A stretch of DNA of 64,000 bases, taken from positions 1 through 64,000 of the forward strand of contig NZ_VMYE01000012.1 of the NCBI RefSeq assembly GCF_007655255.1, written 5' to 3'. Source of the DNA: Extensimonas perlucida (GTDB lineage: Bacteria > Pseudomonadota > Gammaproteobacteria > Burkholderiales > Burkholderiaceae_C). The notes beneath the pieces are model-generated. The model was not told the origin of the DNA, ran no database searches, and saw only the letters and a list, made by a program, of their open reading frames with translations. The translations under genes and the position numbers were made by a program. Positions 27,375-36,480 of the stretch are shown piece by piece (position 1 is the stretch's first letter; each line of letters begins with the position of its first letter).

Positions 27375-28436
27375 ATGAACACCATCCCCCTCGGCCAGAG
27401 TGATCTGCGCGTGACCCCCATTTGCCTGGGTACCATGACTTTCGGCGAGCAGGTCGGCGAGGACGAAGCACATGCGATTCTCGACCGGGCGCTCGAGCGT
27501 GGCGTGAACTTCATCGACACGGCCGAGATGTACGCCGTGCCCGCGCGTGCGCAAACGTATGGCGCGACCGAGTCCATCATTGGCCGTTGGTTTGCCCGGC
27601 AGCCTGGCTTGCGCCAGAAGGTGGTGCTTGCGACCAAAGTGGCCGGTCCTTCGCGCGGCATGCCCTGGATTCGGGAGGGCAAGGGGCTCACGGCAGCGGA
27701 CATCGTAGCCTCGTGCGAGGGCAGCCTGCGGCGTCTGCGCACCGATGTGATCGACCTCTACCAGATTCACTGGCCCGAGCGCCACGTGCCCGCGTTCGGC
27801 ACCCTGTATTACGACCCGGCGAAAGAAACTTCGCAGACGCCGATCCGCGAGCAGCTCGAAGCGCTCGCAGGCTTGGTGCGCGCAGGCAAGGTGCGCCACA
27901 TCGGCTTGTCGAACGAGACGCCGTACGGCGTGCACGAGTTCGTGCGCCTGGCCGAGGAACACGGCTTGCCGCGCGTGGCCACGGCGCAGAACCCGTATTG
28001 CCTGCTCAACCGCACCTGGGAAAACGGCCTGGACGAAACCTGCCACCGCCTGGGTGTGTCGCTGCTCGCGTATTCGCCGCTTGCCTTCGGTTTGCTCACC
28101 GGCAAGTACGACGTCGGCGGCACCACGGGGCCGCAGGCGCCGCAGGGTGCGCGCATTGCCAGCTACGAGTCGGTGCGCAAGCAGCGCTGGGGGCGCCCCG
28201 AGGCGGTGCAGGCCGCGCGGCGCTACAACGCGCTGGCGCGTGCGCATGGCCTCACGCCCACGCGCATGGCGCTGGCGTTTTGCTACACCAAGTGGCAGGT
28301 GGCAAGCACCATCATTGGCGTGACCACGCGCGCACAGCTCGAAGAGAATCTCGACGCCTGGGGCACCGCGCTGGCGCCCGAGCTGCTGCAGGAGATCGAC
28401 GCGATCCGCTGGGAGCTGCGTGACCCAGCGCTTTGA
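27375..28436 (+). CDS. Aldo/keto reductase, Tas-like
   Basis: A 353-residue NADPH-dependent oxidoreductase of the aldo/keto reductase fold. The catalytic residues are visible: Asp48 and Tyr53 in NFIDTAEMY, Lys in VLATKVAG, and His in IDLYQIHWPER. Overall order and the QNPYCLLNRTWENGLDE segment match Tas/YajO-type enzymes. The physiological substrate is unknown. A 118-bp spacer separates it from the divergent hydrolase, with a weak repeat copy at 27279-27304. Confidence 0.9.
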   Translation: MNTIPLGQSDLRVTPICLGTMTFGEQVGEDEAHAILDRALERGVNFIDTAEMYAVPARAQTYGATESIIGRWFARQPGLRQKVVLATKVAGPSRGMPWIREGKGLTAADIVASCEGSLRRLRTDVIDLYQIHWPERHVPAFGTLYYDPAKETSQTPIREQLEALAGLVRAGKVRHIGLSNETPYGVHEFVRLAEEHGLPRVATAQNPYCLLNRTWENGLDETCHRLGVSLLAYSPLAFGLLTGKYDVGGTTGPQAPQGARIASYESVRKQRWGRPEAVQAARRYNALARAHGLTPTRMALAFCYTKWQVASTIIGVTTRAQLEENLDAWGTALAPELLQEIDAIRWELRDPAL

Positions 28437-28478
28437 TACTTTGAAAAAGAGAGCGCCTCACGCCCATCGATAGCCGCC

Positions 28479-28973
28479 ATGCCCAAGAAAACCGTCCATG
28501 TCTGCGAAACGCCGGCCACCGCGTTCTTGCGCGCGCACGGGGTGCCGTTCAGCGAGCACGCCTACGACTACGCCCCGCACGGCGGGGCCATGCACAGTGC
28601 GCAGATGCTGGGGCTCGATCCGTTCATGGTGGTCAAGACGCTGGTCATGCAGGACCAGGATGCGCGGCCGCTGATCGTGCTCATGCATGGCAATCGCACG
28701 GTCAGCACCAAGCAGCTCGCACGCCAGATCGGCGCCAAGGCGGTCGAGCCCTGCGAGCCGCAGGTCGCGCAGCGCCACAGCGGCTACCTCGTGGGCGGCA
28801 CTTCGCCGTTTGGCACGCGCCGGCGGATGCCGGTGTATGTCGAGCAAAGCATTCTCGACTTGCCGCGCATCGTGCTCAACGGCGGGCGGCGCGGCTTCCT
28901 CGTGGGTATAGACCCGCAGGTGTGCGTGCGCCTGCTCAGTGCCACGCCGGTGCACTGCGCCTTGGCCGAATAG
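28479..28973 (+). CDS. ybaK: YbaK-type aminoacyl-tRNA deacylase
   Basis: A 164-residue trans-editing domain protein that hydrolyses mischarged Cys-tRNA(Pro) or related tRNAs. Signature segments are TPATAFLRAHGVPFSEHAY, MVVKTLVMQD with the conserved Lys, and GYLVGGTSPFGTRRRMPVYV, a hallmark of the YbaK/EbsC fold. Length fits the family. It follows the aldo/keto reductase by 42 bp on the same strand. A (CGCACGG) run of about four units lies just after the stop, around 28985-29011. Confidence 0.9.
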   Translation: MPKKTVHVCETPATAFLRAHGVPFSEHAYDYAPHGGAMHSAQMLGLDPFMVVKTLVMQDQDARPLIVLMHGNRTVSTKQLARQIGAKAVEPCEPQVAQRHSGYLVGGTSPFGTRRRMPVYVEQSILDLPRIVLNGGRRGFLVGIDPQVCVRLLSATPVHCALAE

Positions 28974-29113
28974 CGCGCCGGCTTGCGGCGCACGGCGCAC
29001 GGCGCACGGCGCAAGGGGCGGGCCAAGTTCGCGGGCCGCAGGCGCACGCGGCAGGTGTACGGAACTCGTGTCCGAGGCCGGTGCGCGAGCCAAGGCGCCT
29101 TGGCCGTGCCGGC

Positions 29114-30643
29114 TCAAGGCTGCGCCGTGCTGGCCGGTGCTTTCGCCTGGGTTTGGGGCGTTGCGCCGTCGTTCGGCTTGCTGTTGGCGCTGGCCCTGGC
29201 ATCGCTCCAGCCGCCGCCCAGGGCGCGGTACAGATCGACGTAGGACGTGAGCAGCGTGGTGCGCGTCTGCACCACGGCCTGCTGCGCCGCGTAATTCGTG
29301 CGCTGCGCGTCGAGCTCTTCAAGGTAGCTCGCGTAGCCGTTGCGGTAGCGGTTGCGCACCACGCGCAGGGCTTCGGTCGAGGCCTGCTCGCGCGCTTCGG
29401 TTTGCACCAGCTGTCGCTGCAGGGCGTCGATGGAGGCGAGCGCGTTTTCGACTTCGGCAAAGGCGTTGCGCACGGATTGTTCGTAGGCGAACACCGCCTG
29501 GTCGCGCTGCGCAGCAGCGACTTCGGTGCTGGCGCGCAGGCGGTTGCCTTGCAGCACGGGCGTGAGGATGCTGCCGCCTATGCTCCAGAGCCGATAGGGT
29601 GCGTTGAACAGCTGGTCCCAGCTGAGGCCCTGCAAGGTGCCCGCAGCCGTGAGCTGCAGCGACGGCAGCAGCTGGTCGCGCGCGGCGGCGAGGTTGGCGT
29701 CGGCGGACACCACGCGCTGCTCGGCCTGGGCGATGTCGGGGCGGCGGCGCAGCAGCTCGGACGGCACGCCGCTGTCGACGGCGGGCAGGCGCAACGCGGT
29801 CAGCTCGGCGCCGCGCGCCACGTCGCCGGGGTTTTCGCCCAGCAGCAGGTGCAGCGCGTTTTCCTGCAATGCGACCGAGCGCTCGAGCGCGGGCACGGCG
29901 GCGGCGGCGGCAAGGTAGTCCGACTGGAACTGGATCCATTCGGCGCGCGAGTTGTAGCCCGTGTCGAGCAGGTGCTTGGCGCGGTCCAGCGATTCCTTGC
30001 GTGTGGCCAGGGTCACCCGTGCAATGTGCAGTTGCGCGTCCAGGCTGCGCAGGTTCAGGTAGCCGCTCGCGGCCAGCGCGGCCACCGACAGCGCGGCGGC
30101 GTCCAGCGCGTCCTGCTGGCCTTGCAGGTCGGCGAGCGCAGCATCGCTCAGGCTCCGCAACCGGCCCCACAGATCGACTTCGTAGCTGGCCTGCACGCCG
30201 ACCTGGTGCACGGTGGTGTCGGCAAAACTGCCGCTGGGCGTGCGTGCGCGGCTGCGCAGCACGGGCTGGGCGCTGCCGCTCACAGCGGGCGCCTGGGCCG
30301 CGCGCGCGATGTCCAGCCGCGCCTGGTATTCGGCCACACGCGCGCGCGCCACGCGCAGGTCGGTGTTTTGCGCCAAGGCGCGCGCCACCACGTCATCGAG
30401 CACGGGGTCGCCAAACGTCTGCCACCACTGCGCAGAAATCTGGGCCGCCGCCGCGCTGGCAGGCGTGGAGCCTGTGGTGGTGCCCGTGGTGTTGGGCGCG
30501 CGCCAGCCGCCGGGCATTTGCAGCGTCGCTGGCGGCGCCGGCTGCGGCGGCAGGGTGCAGCCGGCGAGCAGCAGGGCGCAGAGCAGACCCGATGCAAGGC
30601 GCTGCGCCGATGCGAACAGCTGCGCAGAGGCGAGGCGGCTCAT
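29114..30643 (-). CDS. Outer-membrane efflux lipoprotein (NodT family), Emr-type operon
   Basis: A 509-residue TolC-like channel with lipobox LLAGC near residue 29 and the family segment WWQTFGDPVLDDVVARAL. Repeats include SYEVDLWGRLRSLSDAALAD and SELLRRRPDIAQAEQRVV. The last about 25 residues are a low-complexity Ala/Pro/Gln tail. Its start overlaps the adaptor stop by 4 bases. It is a second, independent outer-membrane factor, only about 15-20% alike by eye to the one in the RND operon outside the motifs. Confidence 0.9.
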   Translation of the reverse strand: MSRLASAQLFASAQRLASGLLCALLLAGCTLPPQPAPPATLQMPGGWRAPNTTGTTTGSTPASAAAAQISAQWWQTFGDPVLDDVVARALAQNTDLRVARARVAEYQARLDIARAAQAPAVSGSAQPVLRSRARTPSGSFADTTVHQVGVQASYEVDLWGRLRSLSDAALADLQGQQDALDAAALSVAALAASGYLNLRSLDAQLHIARVTLATRKESLDRAKHLLDTGYNSRAEWIQFQSDYLAAAAAVPALERSVALQENALHLLLGENPGDVARGAELTALRLPAVDSGVPSELLRRRPDIAQAEQRVVSADANLAAARDQLLPSLQLTAAGTLQGLSWDQLFNAPYRLWSIGGSILTPVLQGNRLRASTEVAAAQRDQAVFAYEQSVRNAFAEVENALASIDALQRQLVQTEAREQASTEALRVVRNRYRNGYASYLEELDAQRTNYAAQQAVVQTRTTLLTSYVDLYRALGGGWSDARASANSKPNDGATPQTQAKAPASTAQP

Positions 30644-31854
30644 GGCTTTTGCTCCGCTGGCGCTGTGGGTTGCGCTGCGCTGCCAGCCGGCTTTTGGGGC
30701 CGCGCTGCCGTGTCTATGCTCACCACCACCGACATGCCCGGACGCAGACGCTCGGCCAGCGGCTGGTCGGGGGCGATGGCGATGCGCACGGGAATCCGCT
30801 GCGCGATCTTCACGAAATTACCCGTGGCGTTGTCAGGCGGCAATACGCTGAACTCCGAGCCCGCCGCGGGCGAGATGCGCTCGATGTGCCCGTTGATGCG
30901 CGCGTGGTTGAGCGCATCGACGGTGAACCATGCCGGTTGGCCCACGGCGACGTCGGCCATCTGCGTTTCCTTCATGTTGGCGATGACCCACAAGGTCTGC
31001 GGCACGAGCGCGGTGAGCTGCGTGCCCGCAGTGACGTAGGCGCCCACGCGCACGGTCACCTGGCCCAGACGGCCGTCGCGCGGGGCACGGATTTCGGTGT
31101 TGGCAAGGTCTATGCGCGCGAGCTGCAGCGCCGCCTGCGCGTTCGCGACGGCGGCTTCGAGCGCGGCGCGGTTGACGTCCACGGTGCGCAAATTCTCGTG
31201 CGCGATGCGCAGCGCGGCGTCGGCCTGCGTCACGCCCGCCGTGGCCTGGGCGTGCGCGGCAAAGGTCTGGTCGCGCTCGCGTTCCGAGAGCGAACCGTCG
31301 GCCACCAGGGCCTTGATGCGGCGCCAGTCGGCCTCGGCCTTGAGCGCCTGGGCATGCGCGCTTTGCACCCCGGCCTTGGCTTGGGCGATCGCGGCCTCGG
31401 CACTGCGGCGCTGCTGCTGGGCGTTGGCGAGCGCCGCCTTGGCCGTGGCGACTTGCGCCTCGCCCTGGGCCACACGCTGGCGGTAGATGCGGTCGTCGAT
31501 CTTCACGAGCAGCTCGCCATGGTGCACGCTCTGAAAGTCCTGCACCGGCACATCGACCACGTAGCCGCTCACCTGGGGGCTGATCAGGGTGACCTGGCCG
31601 CGCACCTGGGCGTTTTCCGTGCTTTCGATGGGGGTGGTGAAGGGCGGCAGGCTCCAGGCGTAGAGCACCACCAGTACGCCCGCAAGGGCGACGAGCGCAA
31701 AAATGAAGGCCATGACCAGGCGCTTGCGGTTTTCTGCGGGCGTGACCGGCGTCGATGGGCTGGGAGGTACGGCCGGTGGTGGTGCCGCAGCGGCAGGGCC
31801 GGCTGCCGTGGGCGCAGTGGCCGCAGCGGGAGAAGAGGAGGGTGGGTTGCTCAT
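30640..31854 (-). CDS. HlyD/EmrA-type membrane fusion adaptor
   Basis: A 404-residue adaptor that links an MFS exporter to an outer-membrane channel. The N-terminal about 40 residues are Ala/Pro/Ser-rich. One membrane helix follows (VMAFIFALVALAGVLVVLYA), then the biotinyl-lipoyl-like VRGQVTLISPQVSGYVVDV and a long coiled-coil hairpin, and finally IRAPRDGRLGQVTVRVGAYV. It lies 53 bp after the MFS gene and overlaps the outer-membrane gene, forming an EmrAB-TolC-like operon. Confidence 0.92.
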   Translation of the reverse strand: MSNPPSSSPAAATAPTAAGPAAAAPPPAVPPSPSTPVTPAENRKRLVMAFIFALVALAGVLVVLYAWSLPPFTTPIESTENAQVRGQVTLISPQVSGYVVDVPVQDFQSVHHGELLVKIDDRIYRQRVAQGEAQVATAKAALANAQQQRRSAEAAIAQAKAGVQSAHAQALKAEADWRRIKALVADGSLSERERDQTFAAHAQATAGVTQADAALRIAHENLRTVDVNRAALEAAVANAQAALQLARIDLANTEIRAPRDGRLGQVTVRVGAYVTAGTQLTALVPQTLWVIANMKETQMADVAVGQPAWFTVDALNHARINGHIERISPAAGSEFSVLPPDNATGNFVKIAQRIPVRIAIAPDQPLAERLRPGMSVVVSIDTAARPQKPAGSAAQPTAPAEQKP

Positions 31855-31907
31855 GGTTGTAGTGTGCAAATGATTGTGGGGCCGAGCAGGAAAGGGATTG
31901 ACCAAGG

Positions 31908-33551
31908 TCAGCGGGCTGCCGCTGCAGCCGGCACGGCCTTGGGCTTGCTGAGGCGCAGCCACAGGGCCTGCGCCAATACGAAGAACAGAACCAGTGCGGC
32001 AATGGCCGCGACGAGCAGGAAGACGTCGTTGTAGGCGCGCACGTGGGCTTCGCGCGTGGCCGCCGCGGCCAGGCTGGCCATGCCTTGCACATTGTTCAGC
32101 ACCGGATCGGTGGTGGTGTGGCTGTAGAGGCTGCTGCCCTGGTGGATGCGTGCGGCGACTTGCGGCTCCAGCAGGCTCAGGTGCTCGACGATGTGGCTCG
32201 AGTGGAATTTCTCGCGCCAGGTCTGGAAGGTGCCGAGCATGGCCGAGCCGAGCAATCCGCCCAGGTTCTGGCTGATGCCGAACAGCACGATGAAGCTGAT
32301 CAGGTTGCGCGGCTGGGCGAGGATGCTGCCGATCTCGAGGAACATCACGGGCGCCAGAAACCACGTGCCGCCAAAGGCCAGCAGGAACTGGCTCAGCACC
32401 ATTTGCGCGGGCCGTGTGAGGTTGGTTGCCTGAGAGTCCATCCAGGCACCCACAATGATCATGAGCAGCGACAGCACCACGGGCAGCATCAGGCGTTGTG
32501 GATTGAGCGTCAGGGTGCACACCACGATGCCCGCCACCGTGCCGGCGAACATCGCATGAAACATGGGCTGCATGTGCTCCACGCCCAGGCCCATGGCCTG
32601 CATCAGCCCGACCGCGCCCGTGGTCGATTGTTCGGCGAGCACGAAGCGCACGAGGGCCATCAGCAAACCCATGCGCAGCATGCCGGGGCTGACCCACCAG
32701 CGCAGGTTGATGAGCGGGTTGGTGCGGTGGTGCTCGTAGTAGATGGCCGTGGCCACGAGGGCGATGCCGCCCGCCAGGGCCCAGCCTATCCAGGGCGTGT
32801 CGAACCACCACAGCGTGCGGCCCAGCGACAGCACCGCACACAGCAGCGCCATGCCGGGGGCAAACAGCACAAAGGTGATGAAGTCGGCCTTTTCGAAGGT
32901 TTTCACGCGGTCGCCGGGCGGCAGCTTGAGCAGCAGCACACAGCCCAGCGAGATCAGCGACAGGCCGAGCTCGAACAGATACAGCCCGCGCCACTCCGAA
33001 AACTCCAGCATTTCCACAGGCAGGATGCGCGCGAACGGCAGCGCCAGCGCCGTCAGGCTCACCCCGTAGGCCATGCCGCGCATGCGCCAGGCCGGCGGAA
33101 ATCCCTGCAAGGTGTAATAGATGCCCAGCGAACTGAGCGCCGCACCCGTCATGCCGTGGGCCGCACGCACGGCCAGGGCAGAACCCAGATCGTTGGCAAA
33201 CAGGTGGCCGAAGGTGATCAGGGCATAAAGTACGAGAAAAACCTCGGTGAACAGGCGCAGGCCGAATTCCTGGCGGAATTTGACGAGCAGCAGGTTCATG
33301 GACACGTTGGTCATCACGTAGGCGGCGGGCAACCAGGCGATTTCCGCCGTGAAAACGCCCAAGGCGCCTTGCAGATTCTGCTGGTTGGCCGTGACGAGCG
33401 CATTGCTCAGGCCGCCCGTGAGCGTGATGATGAAGCCGACGACGGCGTAGGCCAGGCGTTTTGGGGGCGAATGCAGCGGCGTCGAGGGCGAGCCGGGCAT
33501 CATGGGCCGTTCGTGCGGCAGCCATTGGCGGGGGGCGAAAGGATTTTTCAT
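31908..33551 (-). CDS. DHA2-family MFS drug exporter (EmrB-like), copy A
   Basis: A 547-residue inner-membrane transporter with about 14 helices. It has the MMPGSPSTPLHSPPKRLAYA N-terminus and the FRQEFGLRLFTEVFLVLYAL segment. A periplasmic loop near the C-terminus contains WREKFHSSHIVEHLSLLEPQ, shared with the paralogue upstream. The ATG at 33551 gives MKNPFAPRQWL; a start at 33605 is possible. It is followed by adaptor and channel genes, so it is the energised part of an Emr-type pump. Substrates are unknown. Confidence 0.9.
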   Translation of the reverse strand: MKNPFAPRQWLPHERPMMPGSPSTPLHSPPKRLAYAVVGFIITLTGGLSNALVTANQQNLQGALGVFTAEIAWLPAAYVMTNVSMNLLLVKFRQEFGLRLFTEVFLVLYALITFGHLFANDLGSALAVRAAHGMTGAALSSLGIYYTLQGFPPAWRMRGMAYGVSLTALALPFARILPVEMLEFSEWRGLYLFELGLSLISLGCVLLLKLPPGDRVKTFEKADFITFVLFAPGMALLCAVLSLGRTLWWFDTPWIGWALAGGIALVATAIYYEHHRTNPLINLRWWVSPGMLRMGLLMALVRFVLAEQSTTGAVGLMQAMGLGVEHMQPMFHAMFAGTVAGIVVCTLTLNPQRLMLPVVLSLLMIIVGAWMDSQATNLTRPAQMVLSQFLLAFGGTWFLAPVMFLEIGSILAQPRNLISFIVLFGISQNLGGLLGSAMLGTFQTWREKFHSSHIVEHLSLLEPQVAARIHQGSSLYSHTTTDPVLNNVQGMASLAAAATREAHVRAYNDVFLLVAAIAALVLFFVLAQALWLRLSKPKAVPAAAAAR

Positions 33552-33631
33552 GGAGACGCGAAAGCCAGGTGCGGCCATGCCTCCTCGACATCCCTCCCGG
33601 AGCATGGGGCCACAGAATCAAACGATAAAAA

Positions 33632-33680
33632 TGCGCAAACCAATGATTGTTGCACAGACAATCTTTGTCATGTGCGCAAA
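33632..33680. promoter_or_regulatory. AT-richer palindromic region between the two MFS genes
   Basis: The stretch contains an imperfect inverted repeat TTGCACAGACAA / TTTGTCATGTGCGCAA (33649-33680) and a direct repeat of TGCGCAAA (33633 and 33673). It lies upstream of copy A on the minus strand, so it is a plausible operator/promoter region. No regulator gene is adjacent. Confidence 0.35.
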
Positions 33681-33742
33681 TGCGAGGACTTGCATGGCGA
33701 AAGCGACACGCCTGCCCAAGGTGGGCGACTTCGCATCTGCAA

Positions 33743-35359
33743 CTACTGTGAGGCCCGGGTCAGGCGCTTGTGGAGCGCCTGGGCAAGCAAAAATGCCAGC
33801 GTGGCTGCGGCAATGGCCGCCACGAGCATGAACACGTCGTTGTAGGCCAGCACGTTGGCTTCGCGCGTGGCGGCAGCGGCGAGCGCATTGGCACCTTGGG
33901 CGTTGTCCAGTGCGGGGTCGGTGATGACGCGCCTGTAGGCCGCCGCGCCTTGCTGCAGGCGGGCTGCGACTTGCGGCTCCAGCGCGCTCAGGTGCTCGAC
34001 GATGTGGCTAGAGTGGAATTTTTCGCGCCAGGTCTGGAAGGTGCCGAGCAGGGCCGAGCCGAAAAGCCCCCCCATGTTCTGGCTGATGCTGAACAGCACG
34101 GAAAAGCTCACCAGGTTGCGCGGTTCGGTGCGCACCGCGCCGAGCTCCTGCAGCATGGCCGGCGCCAGAAACAGTGCGCCGCCGAACGCCAGCAAAAACT
34201 GGCTGGTTTCCATTTCATAGGGGCGGGTGAGGTTACTGGCATGCGCGTCCATCAGCGCGCCCACCATGATCATGGCCAGCGCGATGATGATGGGCGCGCT
34301 CAGGTGCTCGCGCTGGAGCGTGAGCGCGCTGGTGACGACGCCCGCAAGCGTGCCCAGCAACATCGCCATGAACATGGGGTGCATCTGCTCCAGGCTCAGG
34401 CCCATGGCTTGCATCAGGCCCACGGCACCCGTGGTCGATTGCTCCGAGAGCCCGAAGCGCACCATGACCACGAGCATGGCCAGCCGGATCATGTTGCTGC
34501 TGCCCCACCAGCCCACATTGATCAAGGGGTTGCGGCGCAAGTGCTCGATGATCAAGGCCGCCGTCAGCAAGACGATGGCGCCCGCGAGCGCCCAGCCCAG
34601 CCACGGCGTCTCGAACCACCACAGGGTACGCCCAAGAGACAGCACGCCGCACAGCAGCGCCATGCCCGGCGCGAACAGGATGAAGGTGAGAAAGTCGAGC
34701 TTCTCATACACCTTGTACTGGTCGCCGGGCGGCAGTTTGAGCAGCAGCACGCAGCCCAGGCAGATCAGCGACAGCCCCATCTCGAACAGGTACAGGCCGC
34801 GCCACTCGGCAAACGACAGCAGCTCGAACGGCAGAATGCGCGCCAGCGGCAGCGCCAGCGAGGACATGCCCAAGGCCAGCGCCAGACCGCGTATGCGATG
34901 CGCGCCGGGAAAAGCCTGCATGGTGTAGTACATGCCCAGCGAGCTGAGCGCCGCGCCCGTCATGCCATGGGCGGCGCGCACGGCCAGGGCCGAGCTCAGG
35001 TCGTTGACGAACAAGTGCCCGAAAGCCACCAGGGCGTAGAGGACCAGAAATATCTCGGTGAACAGCCGCAGGCCGAATTCCTGGCGAAACTTGACCAGCA
35101 GCAGGTTCATCGACACGTTGGTCATGACGTAGGCCGCGGGCAGCCAGGCGATTTCTGCGCTGTAGGCGCCGAGCGCGCCTTGCAAATATTGCTGGTAGGC
35201 CGTGACGAGCGCATTGCTCATGCCCCCCGTGACGGCGATCAGGCAGCCCACGATGCCGTAGGCCAGCCGCAGGTGCGGCGGATGCGCCGGCGTGGAGGGC
35301 GAGCCGGGCATCATCGGCCGCTCTTCGGGCCGCCATTCGCGCGGAGCGTAAGGGATCAT
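33743..35359 (-). CDS. DHA2-family MFS drug exporter (EmrB-like), copy B
   Basis: A 538-residue paralogue of the gene just downstream, with the same MMPGSPSTP motif, QEFGLRLFTEIFLVLYALVA and WREKFHSSHIVEHLSALEPQ blocks, and matching length. The ATG at 35359 gives MIPYAPREW. A 191-bp spacer with palindromic DNA separates the two copies, so expression may be independent. Copy B has no adaptor of its own next to it; it may share the one after copy A or act alone. Confidence 0.88.
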   Translation of the reverse strand: MIPYAPREWRPEERPMMPGSPSTPAHPPHLRLAYGIVGCLIAVTGGMSNALVTAYQQYLQGALGAYSAEIAWLPAAYVMTNVSMNLLLVKFRQEFGLRLFTEIFLVLYALVAFGHLFVNDLSSALAVRAAHGMTGAALSSLGMYYTMQAFPGAHRIRGLALALGMSSLALPLARILPFELLSFAEWRGLYLFEMGLSLICLGCVLLLKLPPGDQYKVYEKLDFLTFILFAPGMALLCGVLSLGRTLWWFETPWLGWALAGAIVLLTAALIIEHLRRNPLINVGWWGSSNMIRLAMLVVMVRFGLSEQSTTGAVGLMQAMGLSLEQMHPMFMAMLLGTLAGVVTSALTLQREHLSAPIIIALAMIMVGALMDAHASNLTRPYEMETSQFLLAFGGALFLAPAMLQELGAVRTEPRNLVSFSVLFSISQNMGGLFGSALLGTFQTWREKFHSSHIVEHLSALEPQVAARLQQGAAAYRRVITDPALDNAQGANALAAAATREANVLAYNDVFMLVAAIAAATLAFLLAQALHKRLTRASQ

Positions 35360-35561
35360 GGGTGGAGAGGCGCGGCAATCGGGTGCTGTGTGCGGGTTTG
35401 CGTGCCTGTCGGACGACAGGCTTATTGCCACCGCGCCGGTGCAAAAGCAGTGCAGAAAAATTCTAGCCCGTTCGGGCGAATGCTGCTTGTGCGCCGCGCT
35501 TTTGCCTTGTCTTGCGGGTGCGGACCTCCACGTCCCTTCACTGCGGCAGCGGGTCGGCCTC

Positions 35562-36419
35562 TCAGAACTCGAGGTTGTCGATCAGCCGCGTGCTGCCCAG
35601 GCGCGCGGCACCGAGCGCGACGAGCGTGCCCGGTGCATCGGCAGCCGTGGCGGGTTGCAGGTCGCAGCGGCGGCGCACCGTGAGGTAGTCAGGCTGCCAG
35701 CCGCGCGCACGCAACGCGTCCATGGCCTGTTGCTCGAGTGCGGCGGCGTCGAGGGCGCCGGCCGTGCGTGCCGCGCACCAGCGCTCGGCGAGCTGCCGCA
35801 GCGCCTGCGCGAGGGCCTGCGCCTCCGCGCGCTCGGCGGGGCCCAGGTAGTGGTTGCGCGAGCTCAGCGCGAGGCCATCTTCGGCGCGGCAGGTCTGCCC
35901 TGCGTGCACCTGAATCGGTAGCGCGAACTGCCGCACCATCTGGCGGATCACCATGAGTTGCTGGTAGTCCTTTTGCCCGAACACGGCCACGCCTTCACGC
36001 TGGCCAAAAAACACCGCGAGGAACAGCTTCATCACCACGGTGCACACGCCCGTGAAAAACCCGGGGCGGAACTGGCCTTCGAGGATGTCGGCCAGGCGCG
36101 GGTCGGGCTGCACCTTGAAGGTCTGCGGCTCGGGGTACATGTCGCTCTCGCGCGGCGCAAAGACGATGTCGCAGCCCGTGGCGCGCAGCTTGTCGCAGTC
36201 GGCCTCCCAGGTACGCGGGTAGCTGTCGAAGTCTTCGTGCGGCAAAAACTGCAGGCGGTTCACGAAGATGCTCACCACTGTCACGTCGCCCAGCGGCTTG
36301 GCCTGGCGCACGAGCGAAAGATGCCCTTCGTGCAGATTGCCCATGGTGGGCACGAACGCAGGACGGTGGTAGGCGGACAGGGCTTGGCGCAGTTCGGGGA
36401 TGGAGCGGGTGATCAGCAT
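35562..36419 (-). CDS. panC: Pantothenate synthetase
   Basis: A 285-residue enzyme that joins pantoate and beta-alanine with ATP. The HIGH-type nucleotide motif appears as [15 protein letters not shown], followed by [28 protein letters not shown] and the KMSKS-like [10 protein letters not shown]. The VNRLQF block has Arg where E. coli has Pro, which I recall as normal in Burkholderiales. It lies 61 bp after panB on the same strand. A duplicated 12-13 bp GGGCGGTACAGC sits in between. Confidence 0.95.
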   Translation of the reverse strand: MLITRSIPELRQALSAYHRPAFVPTMGNLHEGHLSLVRQAKPLGDVTVVSIFVNRLQFLPHEDFDSYPRTWEADCDKLRATGCDIVFAPRESDMYPEPQTFKVQPDPRLADILEGQFRPGFFTGVCTVVMKLFLAVFFGQREGVAVFGQKDYQQLMVIRQMVRQFALPIQVHAGQTCRAEDGLALSSRNHYLGPAERAEAQALAQALRQLAERWCAARTAGALDAAALEQQAMDALRARGWQPDYLTVRRRCDLQPATAADAPGTLVALGAARLGSTRLIDNLEF

Positions 36420-36480
36420 ACGAGAGGGAAGGGGCAGGAAGGGCGGTACAGCAGGGCGGTACAGCGGTCGAATGGGGTAT

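Noticed and set aside
28985-29011. Four-unit CGCACGG tandem repeat after ybaK
   Set aside because: Too short and simple to assign a role; likely slippage in GC-rich spacer DNA.
35901-36300. PanC VNRLQF variant (Arg in place of the E. coli Pro) as a defect
   Set aside because: All catalytic motifs are intact and the variant is, to my knowledge, usual in Burkholderiales.
36427-36465. Direct repeat of GGGCGGTACAGC between panB and panC
   Set aside because: Only two units in a 61-bp spacer; no pattern suggesting an operator.
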